Shown one piece after another: positions 44,114-52,223 of a DNA stretch of 52,547 nucleotides. The DNA is taken from positions 1-52,547 of the IMG/VR virus record IMGVR_UViG_3300032224_000653; one strand, 5' to 3'. The notes under the pieces were generated by a model, which did no database searches, was not told the DNA's origin, and was given only the letters and a program-made list of their open reading frames with translations. The translations under genes were made by a program, and so were the position numbers. Within the stretch, counting starts at the first letter, position 1. Each line of letters starts with the position of its first letter. This DNA is from a virus.

Positions 44114-44413
44114 ATGAACAAATACGTTTACCAAATCCAAGGCGCGTTGGAGAACGCGACCGGCGAGTTTTGTGGCCTGCGGGTGTTGGTATGCGATCTT
44201 TATAATTTTGATTCTGTGGATGTACCACGCGGTGTGTTGGACAAAGACACCGCGGCCTTCTTGCAGTTTAGGCTCAACATCACCAACGACACCGTCAACA
44301 TCCAACGGCTACCCAACGGGGTCCAGAACAAAATTCGATTACTACTAGGGACATGGTTAGACCGCTGGGTCTTAGAAAACTTTTATGCTGAAAAAGAAGG
44401 GCACAAACCATAA
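44114..44413 (+). CDS. Leaderless hypothetical protein
   Basis: Ninety-nine residues (NKYVYQIQGALENATGEFCG, TVNIQRLPNGVQNKIRLLLG), alpha-beta, no recognised family. The ATG is exactly 7 bases after TATTAG. The first gene to the right of the control region, reading away from the early block, so it opens the packaging and head operons. Confidence 0.75.
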   Translation: MNKYVYQIQGALENATGEFCGLRVLVCDLYNFDSVDVPRGVLDKDTAAFLQFRLNITNDTVNIQRLPNGVQNKIRLLLGTWLDRWVLENFYAEKEGHKP

Positions 44414-44416
44414 AAA

Positions 44417-44434
44417 TTGCGTATTAGTAAGAGT
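44417..44434 (+). promoter_or_regulatory. Phage-type promoter (leaderless), broken HNH gene
   Basis: TTGCG-TATTAG (44422-44427), +1 on the A of ATG 44435. It lies just after the stop codon of the preceding leaderless gene. Confidence 0.72.
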
Positions 44435-44951
44435 ATGAAAAGATTAAATACAATTACAAATAAACCCTTTAACCGCGGGGACGTACGAAAAGACGGATAT
44501 TTCTTTTTGGGTTATCAAACAAAAAAAAAATAAAAACGGATATTTTTATGAGGCTTGGGTTAGACCAGAAGTTTGGAAAAATCAAATTACTGGCGAAAAA
44601 AGCACTTTAGAAAAACATGTTAGAAGAACATTATCTCATGTAAAATCAAAAGCCAAAAAACAAAATATCCCATTTGATTTGTCTGTACAATACGCAATAT
44701 CAATTGTTTCTGAAACGTGCCCGGCTTTAGGAATAAAATTAAATTGGGCGTCACAAAATGGAATGCAAAGGGAAGCAAGTCCCTCATTAGATAAAATAAT
44801 CCCAGAATTGGGATATGTTGAAGAAAACGTCATGTGGTTGTCGTTTAAAGCAAATTTAATGAAAAACAATGCAAACCAAAAACAACTTAAAAAATTCGCA
44901 GAATGGATTTTGAATGGCCATATTGGCAACACAAAGGGTGTTAACCCATAA
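44435..44951 (+). pseudogene. HNH homing endonuclease, frameshifted at A10 run
   Basis: The first frame gives KRLNTITNKPFNRGDVR and FLGYQTKKK then stops at 44533. The +1 frame continues NGYFYEAWVRPEVW, ETCPALGIKLNWASQNG, SLDKIIPELGYVEENVMWLS and LKKFAEWI. Together they align from end to end with the intact HNH protein at 29810 (RRLNPETGKEFECGDTR, NKMGFNYEIWE, CQMTGLLF, SIDRIDSNKDYTKDN). The break is at ten consecutive A (44521-44530). A sequencing error, programmed frameshift or true decay are all possible. It sits directly before the Hint gene and terminase. Confidence 0.72.
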
Positions 44952-45906
44952 CTACTGGAAATTTGCGGATGACCTGGTGCCGGGCGATGTGGTCTTTGAC
45001 CAACACGGACGACCGGTAACCATCACGCTCGCGCAGACCTACCGCTCGGCGCACTGCTACGAGGTGATGTTTAACGACTACCTCACGGTAAGGGGCGACA
45101 TCAGGATGTCCCTGGCGCTAGAGGACCGCAGGTATCGCTTCCGTTCTGACGCACACCGAGGCAGACACCAGTTCAGGCGCCCGCTTAAGGTCAAGACGAT
45201 AGAGGACCTACTCAGCGAGTCCATGCTCGACCACCGAAACCGAAAAACTTACTCGGTCCCCACCACACAACCCATCGAGCTGCCGCACCAGACGCTCCCC
45301 GTGCCGCCTTTTATCTTTGGTTTTTGGTTTTTTAACCACAAACTAAACGGCAACATGTGCCCAACCACTGGCCATGAAGACTTTATCTTGGAAAAATTCC
45401 AGGATCATGGCTATCTGATCAAAGAAAAAGACCTCAACCACCGCGGCGAGCGTAACTTTACGACTACCCCCACCGTCGTCTCTCACTTGGTCCCGGATAT
45501 TCCCACCAAGATACCCAACAACTACCTACTCGGGTCCGCCGAGCAGCGTTTTGAGCTGCTTCAGGGCATTTTGTTTGCAAAAAACCGCTCGTTTAACAAA
45601 ACCAGCCAACAGTTTCGGTTTACGAGCCTGAGCAAGACCTACGTTACGCAGGTTCAGTACCTGGCGGAGTCGCTCGGCTGCAGGACAAAGGTAGACTACG
45701 ACCCACACAACAAAAACTACACCATATTTATCAAGACAAAGCTACAGATCCACCCGGCGCAGAGGGTAAACCCTAACGCCAAGCACATCGCCCGACGATT
45801 TGTGACAGAAATCAATCCCGTCCCCTCCCAGCTGTGTGTTCACATCGAGACAAACGGCGCGGACCAGACCATTCTTGTGGGGGAGGGCTTCATAGCGTGT
45901 CTTTAA
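44914..45906 (+). CDS. Stand-alone Hint/intein-like protein with degenerate LAGLIDADG domain
   Basis: A 330-residue protein. The N-terminus (TQRVLTHNYWKFADDLVPGD, VVFDQHGRPVTI, CYEVMFNDYLTVRGD) follows intein blocks A and B but begins with Met, not Cys, and has no extein. The middle matches a LAGLIDADG arrangement (FIFGFWFF, RFELLQGILFAKNRSF, RFTSLSKTYVTQVQYLAESL), yet both usual catalytic aspartates are replaced (FFNHK and LFAKN where GDG or DTDG is expected). The C-terminus CVHIET...GEGFIACL resembles intein blocks F-G, but the His-Asn is missing. Splicing and cutting are therefore unlikely. It overlaps the HNH remnant by 38 bases and terminase by 10. Confidence 0.68.
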   Translation: MAILATQRVLTHNYWKFADDLVPGDVVFDQHGRPVTITLAQTYRSAHCYEVMFNDYLTVRGDIRMSLALEDRRYRFRSDAHRGRHQFRRPLKVKTIEDLLSESMLDHRNRKTYSVPTTQPIELPHQTLPVPPFIFGFWFFNHKLNGNMCPTTGHEDFILEKFQDHGYLIKEKDLNHRGERNFTTTPTVVSHLVPDIPTKIPNNYLLGSAEQRFELLQGILFAKNRSFNKTSQQFRFTSLSKTYVTQVQYLAESLGCRTKVDYDPHNKNYTIFIKTKLQIHPAQRVNPNAKHIARRFVTEINPVPSQLCVHIETNGADQTILVGEGFIACL

Positions 45907-47342
45907 CAGAAAAACAAGAGCTTGAGATTAAAAAATTTGCGGCGGCGCGTAAACACTGGCCCAACAACCAGCTAGAGGCCGCGATTTGGCAAATAAAATG
46001 GAGGCTGCAGGCGCTTCCTCACCAAAAAGAACCACAAGACGGAGAGTATGACACATTTCTTATGCTGGCCGGTCGCGGATCCGGCAAGACACACACGGCC
46101 TCTCATTGGATTGGCATTCGTGCTTGGATGTATGACAACACACGCTGGCTCGTCACTGCCCCAACCTCCAATGATATACGCGCAACTTGTTTTGAGGGAG
46201 ACAGTGGACTTCTCAATATCATCCCCAAGTCACTTATACGCGATTACAACAAGTCCCTCTTCGAGATTACACTCATCAATGGGTCCCTCATCCAGGGCAT
46301 CCCCGCCTCCGAGCCAGAGCGCTACCGTGGTAAACAGTATCACGGGGCATGGTTCGACGAGCTGTGCGCGTTCGATTACATCGACGAGGCCTACGATGGA
46401 GTACAGTTCACGCTACGTCTTAGGGACCCCCGAATCCCTCGCGTGCAGCAGATTATTACCACCACACCAAAACCAAAAGAGCTCATCGTTGACCTCAACG
46501 AGGGAAAGGTAGGCGGCGACGTCTATGTCGCAAACGCCTCCTCGTACGACAACCGGGCAAACCTATCAGAGACGTTCTTTAAGCAGCTTGAGTCGTATGA
46601 CGGGACCGACATCGGAAGACAGGAGATCTATGGCGAGATCCTTGACCCAGAGGCGGCCGGTATCATCAAGCGCAAGCACTTCCGCATGTGGCCCGCAAAC
46701 ATGCCCACACCAGACCTCGAGTACGTGATCGCCTCGTATGACCCGGCGACCTCTGAGAAGACGGTCAACGACCCAACCGCGTGCACGGTCTGGGGCGTGT
46801 TTGAAAGAATGGATGCCGGTACCTGCGTGATACTGCTAGACTCATGGGACGCCCACCTCTCGTACCCCGAGCTGCGCCGTAAAGTAATTGATGACTTTAA
46901 GGAGGTCGTCTATGGATCGGACAACGACTTTGCCAAGGGAAGAAAGGCGGACCTCATCCTTATGGAGGACAAGTCGGCCGGTATCTCACTGATCCAGGAG
47001 CTTCAAGGGTCTGGTGTCCCGGTGCAGGGATACAACCCGGGACGAGCCGATAAGGTCCAGCGTATCAACATCGTGGCGCCGCTGGTCGTCAAGGGCAAGG
47101 TATACATCCCCGAGGACGCCAAGATCAAGGGCGAGTACGCAGACTGGGCCAAGCGTTTTATTCGCCAGGTGTGCTCGTTCCCTGAGGCCGGTGGCCATGA
47201 TGACTATGTCGACTCGCTCTCACAGGCGCTGCGTGTGCTAAGAGACGTCGGCTGGCTGCAGCTTGATCCGTTGCCTGCGAGAGACTACGACTACGCCGAC
47301 GACATAGCCAAGAACCGATCCGCCAACCCCTACGCCCAATAA
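45897..47342 (+). CDS. terL: Terminase large subunit
   Basis: Packaging ATPase-nuclease, 481 residues. Walker A GRGSGKT is at 59-65, Walker B is in YHGAWFDELCAFDYID, and the coupling motif is in QQIITTTPKPKELI. The RNase H-like nuclease has YVIASYDPATSEK, ADLILMEDKSAG and GGHDDYVDSLSQAL supplying the acidic residues. GTG 45897 is chosen for GGGAGGG nine bases upstream; a longer in-frame start at 45834 would overprint the Hint gene. The partner small subunit lies far away at 25077 on the other strand. Confidence 0.93.
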   Translation: MSLTEKQELEIKKFAAARKHWPNNQLEAAIWQIKWRLQALPHQKEPQDGEYDTFLMLAGRGSGKTHTASHWIGIRAWMYDNTRWLVTAPTSNDIRATCFEGDSGLLNIIPKSLIRDYNKSLFEITLINGSLIQGIPASEPERYRGKQYHGAWFDELCAFDYIDEAYDGVQFTLRLRDPRIPRVQQIITTTPKPKELIVDLNEGKVGGDVYVANASSYDNRANLSETFFKQLESYDGTDIGRQEIYGEILDPEAAGIIKRKHFRMWPANMPTPDLEYVIASYDPATSEKTVNDPTACTVWGVFERMDAGTCVILLDSWDAHLSYPELRRKVIDDFKEVVYGSDNDFAKGRKADLILMEDKSAGISLIQELQGSGVPVQGYNPGRADKVQRINIVAPLVVKGKVYIPEDAKIKGEYADWAKRFIRQVCSFPEAGGHDDYVDSLSQALRVLRDVGWLQLDPLPARDYDYADDIAKNRSANPYAQ

Positions 47343-47362
47343 GGGGCGGAAACCCACGCTTC

Positions 47363-47380
47363 TGCGTATTAGTTAAAATA
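47363..47380 (+). promoter_or_regulatory. Phage-type promoter, portal operon
   Basis: TGCG-TATTAG (47367-47372), predicted +1 A at 47380. The RNA then begins with the hairpin AGGAC / GTCCT (47381-47396) and a second one, CCTGA / TCAGG. The portal ATG at 47448 has no good ribosome site. Confidence 0.7.
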
Positions 47381-47447
47381 AGGACCCTTTTGTCCTCCCC
47401 AATCATAGTCTCCTGAATCTATCAGGGGCCAAATCAAATAAAAGCAC

Positions 47448-50324
47448 ATGGCACAACCACAAATTCCGATTCAAATGGGTGGAAATTTACCCGGCCTTGA
47501 CCGTGAAGAAGACATCGAGCTTGCCGCTCAGCAAGACGCCGAGATGGAGGCATACGAGGATGCCTTGGGGCTAGACCCAAGCGAGGTCGAGCAGGAGGTC
47601 ATTGAAAACGAAGATGGCTCCGTGGTCATTAACTTTCAAGAAAAACAAGGCCCGCAAAAGAACCCCGAGTTTTATTCTAACCTGGCGGAAGAGTTTGACG
47701 AGGACGTCCTTGACGCACTAGCATCAGAGTACCTCGACTACATCGACGTAGACAAAGAGGCACGCAGCCAAAGAGACAAGCAGTACGAAGAAGGACTACG
47801 TCGTACAGGGCTAGGTAAAGATGCACCCGGCGGCGCGGTGTTTGATGGCGCCTCTAAGGTTGTGCACCCGGTCATGGCCGAGGCCTGCGTTGACTTTGCG
47901 GCATCCGCGGCAAAAGAATTACTGCCATCCGATGGCATGGTACGATCCAACATCAAGGGCGAGTCTGACCGCAACAAGGAAGACACAGCCGAGCGTAAGG
48001 TTAACTTCCTTAACTGGCAGCTCACCGACCAGGTGCCAGAGTTCCGCGACGAGATGGAGCAGCTGCTCACACAGCTACCACTTGGCGGATCACAGTTTCT
48101 TAAGTGGCGCTTTGATGACGAGCAGCTACGTCCTACCTGCGAGTGGGTGCCGATTGACAACATCATACTCCCCTACGCGACAACCAATTTTTATACATCC
48201 CAGCGTGTTTGCGAACAGCAAGACATCACCGAGGATATTTACCTACAACGCATTGAGCAGGAGATATACCGCGATGTAGACAACGCAAACTACTCCTCAG
48301 ATGCCCCACTAACCGATCAGACGCGCGCCGAGGCCGCGAACAACAAGATCGAGGGCAAGGCAGAGCCATCTAAGAACATCGACGGACTGCGTCGTGTCTA
48401 TGAGATTACCTGCTTCATGCGCATCGAGGAGGACCCAGAGACAGACGGCCGCCGCGCGCCATACATTTTAACAATTGACGAATCCAGCGGCAAGGTATTG
48501 GCATTGCGTCGTAACTGGGAGTCAGGTGATGAGAAGCTCGAGAAGTTGGATTGGTACGTTGAGTTCAAGTTCATTCCTTGGCGTGGCGCTTATGCTATTG
48601 GGCTTCCCCATCTTATTGGCGGGCTCTCTGCTGCTCTTACTGGCGCTCTACGTGCTCTGCTTGACGCTGCTCATATCAACAACAGTCAGACACTTCTTAA
48701 GCTCAAGACTGGACGCGTTAGCGGACAGAGTGACCGAATTGAACCCACTCAGGTAGTAGAGGTCGAGGCAGGACCAGGCGTTACCGACATCCGTCAGATT
48801 GCGATGGCGATGCCGTTCAATCCACCATCCTCAGTTCTTTTTGATTTATTAGGTTGGCTAACCGCGGCCGCTAAGGGTGTGGTATCCACATCCGAAGAAA
48901 AGATTGGCGAGGCAAACAACAACATGCCCGTAGGTACGGCACAGGCGCTGATCGAACAAGGCGCCAAGGTCTACTCGGCGATCCATGCGCGTCTGCATAG
49001 ATCACAGGCCAAGTCGTTACAAATTATTTCTCGTCTAAACCACTGGTACCTAGACGACATGGACAACCAGTCCGGTATGGAGATTGAGGTTCGTGACTTT
49101 GCGTATAACTCCGATGTCCAGCCGGTATCTGACCCCAACATATTTTCAGAGACACAGCGTCTTGCACAAAACCAGGCCCTACTACAGATGGCCACATCTG
49201 CGCCCCCTGGCATGTTCGATGTTCGTGCGGTCTATAAGCGCGTGCTCAAGCAATTAAAGGTTCCAGATGCAGAGGAGGTGTTGCCGAATCCATTAGGCGC
49301 CAACGAGTCTAACCCTGCGCTAGAGAACGTCTCTATGACCATGGGACACGCCGCTGCGGCATACCCAGACCAGGATCACATAGCACACATTAAGATTCAC
49401 CTCGAGTACGCACAAAACCCAGCATACGGCGGAAATCCAGTTATTGGGCCGGCGTACGCACCGATGGCGTTACAACACATCAAGCAGCACCTGACACTAC
49501 ACTACCTGCAGTCTATGCGTAAGTATGTGGCGCAGGCGGCTGGTGGACGTGATACCCTGAACCTACACGAAGAAAAGCCGTTAGATCAACAAGGTCAACA
49601 GGCCCTTGCTATCGCGTCACAGCTGGTTAACCAAGACTCGCAGCAAGAGATGGCACCATTTGTACAACAGATCCAGGCACTGGCACAAAAAGTTCAACAG
49701 GCTCAACAGCAGCAGGCCCAGTCTGCGGCGATGAATGATCCTACCGCGGCGGCGATTGTCAAGACACAGATGGCCGAGACAGAGCGCAAGACTCAAGAGT
49801 CCCAGCAGCGTCTACAGGCCGAACTGCAGCGCACACAGCAGGACTACGAGCTTAAGGTCGCACAACTACAGGCCAAGGTCCAAGAGCTGCAGGTTAAGTA
49901 CTCCACACAGACCGATATTGATAACCAACGCAACGCGACAGACATCGCGATGGCCAACATCAATAACTCTGCCAAGGAGCGTGTTGCCTACATTCAGGCA
50001 GGCGCACAGTTGGATCAACAACAGGCCCAGCTTGAGCACGAGCAAAACCTATCTGCGATTGACGCCATCCAGGCATCGGACGCAGACATACGTCAGCACG
50101 GCCTCGCAATTGAGCAGCAACAGTTCCAGACACAAGCAGATCAAGTACAAAAAGCAGCGGAGACCCAGCGTCAGGCAGCTTTGGCGCAGCAGCAGCATGA
50201 TCAACAAATACAGCAACAAGGCTTCCAGGCACAAAACCAAGCACTACAGAGTGGCCTAGAGCACCAACAAACACTAGAGCAACAGACAGCACAACCAACA
50301 ACACCCCCTACAGGAGCAATATAA
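47448..50324 (+). CDS. Portal protein with long coiled-coil barrel
   Basis: A 958-residue portal of the large P22-like class. The core (about 60-620) includes VDKEARSQRDKQYEEGLRR, KWRFDDEQLRPTCEWVPIDN, FKFIPWRGAYAIGLPHLIGG and MPFNPPSSVLFDLLGWL. The last 250 residues are Gln/Ala-rich coiled-coil (QQRLQAELQRTQQDYELKVA, QLDQQQAQLEHEQNLSAID), longer than the C-terminal barrel of the P22 portal (whole protein 725 aa). The portal forms the dodecameric DNA channel. Its stop overlaps the next start as TAATG. Confidence 0.88.
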   Translation: MAQPQIPIQMGGNLPGLDREEDIELAAQQDAEMEAYEDALGLDPSEVEQEVIENEDGSVVINFQEKQGPQKNPEFYSNLAEEFDEDVLDALASEYLDYIDVDKEARSQRDKQYEEGLRRTGLGKDAPGGAVFDGASKVVHPVMAEACVDFAASAAKELLPSDGMVRSNIKGESDRNKEDTAERKVNFLNWQLTDQVPEFRDEMEQLLTQLPLGGSQFLKWRFDDEQLRPTCEWVPIDNIILPYATTNFYTSQRVCEQQDITEDIYLQRIEQEIYRDVDNANYSSDAPLTDQTRAEAANNKIEGKAEPSKNIDGLRRVYEITCFMRIEEDPETDGRRAPYILTIDESSGKVLALRRNWESGDEKLEKLDWYVEFKFIPWRGAYAIGLPHLIGGLSAALTGALRALLDAAHINNSQTLLKLKTGRVSGQSDRIEPTQVVEVEAGPGVTDIRQIAMAMPFNPPSSVLFDLLGWLTAAAKGVVSTSEEKIGEANNNMPVGTAQALIEQGAKVYSAIHARLHRSQAKSLQIISRLNHWYLDDMDNQSGMEIEVRDFAYNSDVQPVSDPNIFSETQRLAQNQALLQMATSAPPGMFDVRAVYKRVLKQLKVPDAEEVLPNPLGANESNPALENVSMTMGHAAAAYPDQDHIAHIKIHLEYAQNPAYGGNPVIGPAYAPMALQHIKQHLTLHYLQSMRKYVAQAAGGRDTLNLHEEKPLDQQGQQALAIASQLVNQDSQQEMAPFVQQIQALAQKVQQAQQQQAQSAAMNDPTAAAIVKTQMAETERKTQESQQRLQAELQRTQQDYELKVAQLQAKVQELQVKYSTQTDIDNQRNATDIAMANINNSAKERVAYIQAGAQLDQQQAQLEHEQNLSAIDAIQASDADIRQHGLAIEQQQFQTQADQVQKAAETQRQAALAQQQHDQQIQQQGFQAQNQALQSGLEHQQTLEQQTAQPTTPPTGAI

Positions 50325-50533
50325 TGGCCGACAATAACTTAAAAGGCTTTCGCCAAACGTATCAAGAGACTGGTAACTTATCTTCAGGCGGTGGCCCTGG
50401 TGATAAAAAATTAGACAAGGGCCCCTCTGGCTCTAAGCGCCCTAACAATGCAGTAAAAGGTAAACCCGCCCGCTCATCTAAGGTTGGCCCAGGTAAAAAC
50501 CTCAAAGACATCGACGGCGGCAATTTTTATTAA
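50324..50533 (+). CDS. Small Gly/Lys-rich head-operon protein
   Basis: Sixty-nine residues (DNNLKGFRQTYQETGNLSSG, GPSGSKRPNNAVKGKPARSS), disordered and basic. Coupled to the portal by a one-base overlap. Possibly a DNA-contacting minor head protein. No family recognised. Confidence 0.66.
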   Translation: MADNNLKGFRQTYQETGNLSSGGGPGDKKLDKGPSGSKRPNNAVKGKPARSSKVGPGKNLKDIDGGNFY

Positions 50534-50538
50534 TATTT

Positions 50539-50558
50539 GGGGCGGATTTATTCGCCTC
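50539..50558 (+). terminator. Hairpin before the 50576 gene
   Basis: GGGGCG / CGCCTC, 6 bp with one G-T pair and an 8-base loop, directly upstream of the next promoter motif. There is no T-tract, so termination is uncertain. Confidence 0.35.
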
Positions 50559-50575
50559 AACGTATTAGTAAGAAT
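50559..50575 (+). promoter_or_regulatory. Phage-type promoter (leaderless), 50576 gene
   Basis: ACG-TATTAG (50563-50568); +1 coincides with the A of ATG 50576, exactly 7 bases after TATTAG. Confidence 0.72.
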
Positions 50576-50767
50576 ATGAAGGACTTTATTAGCGAAATTA
50601 TCGGTCGTGTAAAGACTGAGATACAAATTCAAGCAGATACCGTCACTGCGGGAACAAACGTCAATTCATTTGATGACTATAGGCAATACGTTGGTAAAAT
50701 TGAGGGACTACAGATAGCCCTCGCAATTATTGACGAAATTTTGACGGAAGACGAAGAGGACCTGTAA
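50576..50767 (+). CDS. Leaderless small protein
   Basis: Sixty-three residues (MKDFISEIIGRVKTEIQIQA, GKIEGLQIALAIIDEILTED), helical, similar in style to small helper proteins next to phage head genes. ATG 50576 is chosen over an upstream in-frame start because the promoter places +1 at this codon. Unknown function. Confidence 0.7.
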   Translation: MKDFISEIIGRVKTEIQIQADTVTAGTNVNSFDDYRQYVGKIEGLQIALAIIDEILTEDEEDL

Positions 50768-50787
50768 AGGTTAAGGAGCACTGGATA

Positions 50788-51225
50788 GTGTTTGATTTGA
50801 AACAAAATGAAGAGCCAGATTTACGTTCAGAGCAGGAATGCTTTCCAGACGTAGACCCTGGGGTAGAAATTCTTGGTGACCGAGTACTTGTGCAGTTGCG
50901 CAGGGAAAAGATAACCAGTAAAGGTGGAATCATCCTCGTTGATGAGACCAGACAAACCTTACGTTTTAACGAGACGGTAGCTAAAGTAATCGGTATTGGT
51001 CCACTGGCATATAAGAGCCCTGAGGATCTATCACCCTGGATCGAGGGTCCGTGGTGTAAAGTTGGCGACTTAGTTCGCACAATTAAATACGGTGGCGATC
51101 GTTTTGTGGTGCAGCCAGATGATGATGGCGCCCCGGTGGTATTTATTACACTACAGGCGCGTGAGGTGATCTCTAAGATCAGATCATTCGAGGCGGCACA
51201 AAAAATGAAAGCGTTTGTAGATTAA
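50788..51225 (+). CDS. GroES-like co-chaperonin/head-operon protein
   Basis: A 145-residue protein. Residues 25-60 read VEILGDRVLVQLRREKITSK and GGIILVDE, the roof and core pattern of GroES (Cpn10). This is followed by ETVAKVIGIGPLAYK, VGDLVRTIKYGGDRFVV and VVFITLQAREVISKI, which complete the beta-barrel. The N-terminal acidic extension and the long loop differ from host GroES. It may replace or modify GroES for folding capsid protein, as gp31 does in T4 (family knowledge; inference here). GTG start supported by AAGGAG nine bases upstream. Confidence 0.78.
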   Translation: MFDLKQNEEPDLRSEQECFPDVDPGVEILGDRVLVQLRREKITSKGGIILVDETRQTLRFNETVAKVIGIGPLAYKSPEDLSPWIEGPWCKVGDLVRTIKYGGDRFVVQPDDDGAPVVFITLQAREVISKIRSFEAAQKMKAFVD

Positions 51226-51243
51226 CTTTGTAGAAAGTACAAG

Positions 51244-52218
51244 ATGGCAGATAATGAAAAAAACGTTCCAATTAAGGAACAAGAAGATGGCTCAGTCTTA
51301 GCCAAGGTCGATGTCCCAGAGGGATTCGACGATGAAGACAAAGGCACCGAGGTAGAGATACCCGCCGACGACGAGGAGACTCGCAACGCCGCAGAGGATG
51401 ACGCCGCCGCAGAGGATGAAGGCGAAGACGAAGACGAACGCGAGAAGATCCGCGAGGCCAGACGTGAAGAGCGTAGGCTTAAAAAAGAATTACAAAAACA
51501 GCGTGAGGTATCGGCTAAACACAAAATCAGCGCGTTAGAAAAACGCAACGAGGAGTTAGCAAGACGCCTAGCGGCTGTAGAGAACACAGCAGCATCTTAT
51601 CAATTTGCACAGATTGACAAGGCCATCGAAGACGAGGCCACACGTGTCGAGTACGCAAAGATGAAGATGGTGCAGGCGGCCCAGGCCAACGACGTTAATG
51701 CTCAGATGGAATACCTAGAGCAATTAACCGACGCAAAGGACCGACTAAAGCAGGCCGAATATTATAAGAAACAACAACTCGAGTCAGCAAAGGCACCAAA
51801 GCAAAACGTGCCAAACGAGGCAGCTGAAGAGGTTCAACGCCAGGCAAAGGCCTGGTCCAAGAAGAACTCTTGGTTTGACCCACAGGCTCGAGACACAGAC
51901 AGTAGAATTGCAAAGGTAATTGACCAAGAACTCGCAACCGAAGGCTGGGATCCATCCGATCCTGAGTACTGGGATGAGTTAGACAGTCGTTTATCAGCGC
52001 GCCTGCCACACCGCTACACAGCAAAGGGTGGCAACACAAGACGAGGCGGCCCAACGGCCTCTAGTCGAGTGGCAAGCACCACCGCCAAGCCAGGCACAAT
52101 TACACTCTCACGGGATCGTGTAAATGCCATCAAGGACGCAGGTGCATGGGACGATGTTGAAAAACGAAACAAAATGATCAGAGCATACGCTCAGTATGAT
52201 CGTCAAAATAAAGGTTAA
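51244..52218 (+). CDS. Scaffolding protein
   Basis: A 324-residue acidic and coiled-coil protein. Residues 1-60 are strongly acidic (PADDEETRNAAEDDAAAEDE). Residues 60-170 form a coiled-coil (EKIREARREERRLKKELQKQ). The C-terminal part ends in DDVEKRNKMIRAYAQYDRQN, a basic helix suitable for coat binding. Composition, position after the portal and before the head genes, and length fit podovirus scaffolds. The ribosome site is weak (AGAAAG). Confidence 0.78.
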   Translation: MADNEKNVPIKEQEDGSVLAKVDVPEGFDDEDKGTEVEIPADDEETRNAAEDDAAAEDEGEDEDEREKIREARREERRLKKELQKQREVSAKHKISALEKRNEELARRLAAVENTAASYQFAQIDKAIEDEATRVEYAKMKMVQAAQANDVNAQMEYLEQLTDAKDRLKQAEYYKKQQLESAKAPKQNVPNEAAEEVQRQAKAWSKKNSWFDPQARDTDSRIAKVIDQELATEGWDPSDPEYWDELDSRLSARLPHRYTAKGGNTRRGGPTASSRVASTTAKPGTITLSRDRVNAIKDAGAWDDVEKRNKMIRAYAQYDRQNKG

Positions 52219-52223
52219 TTATC

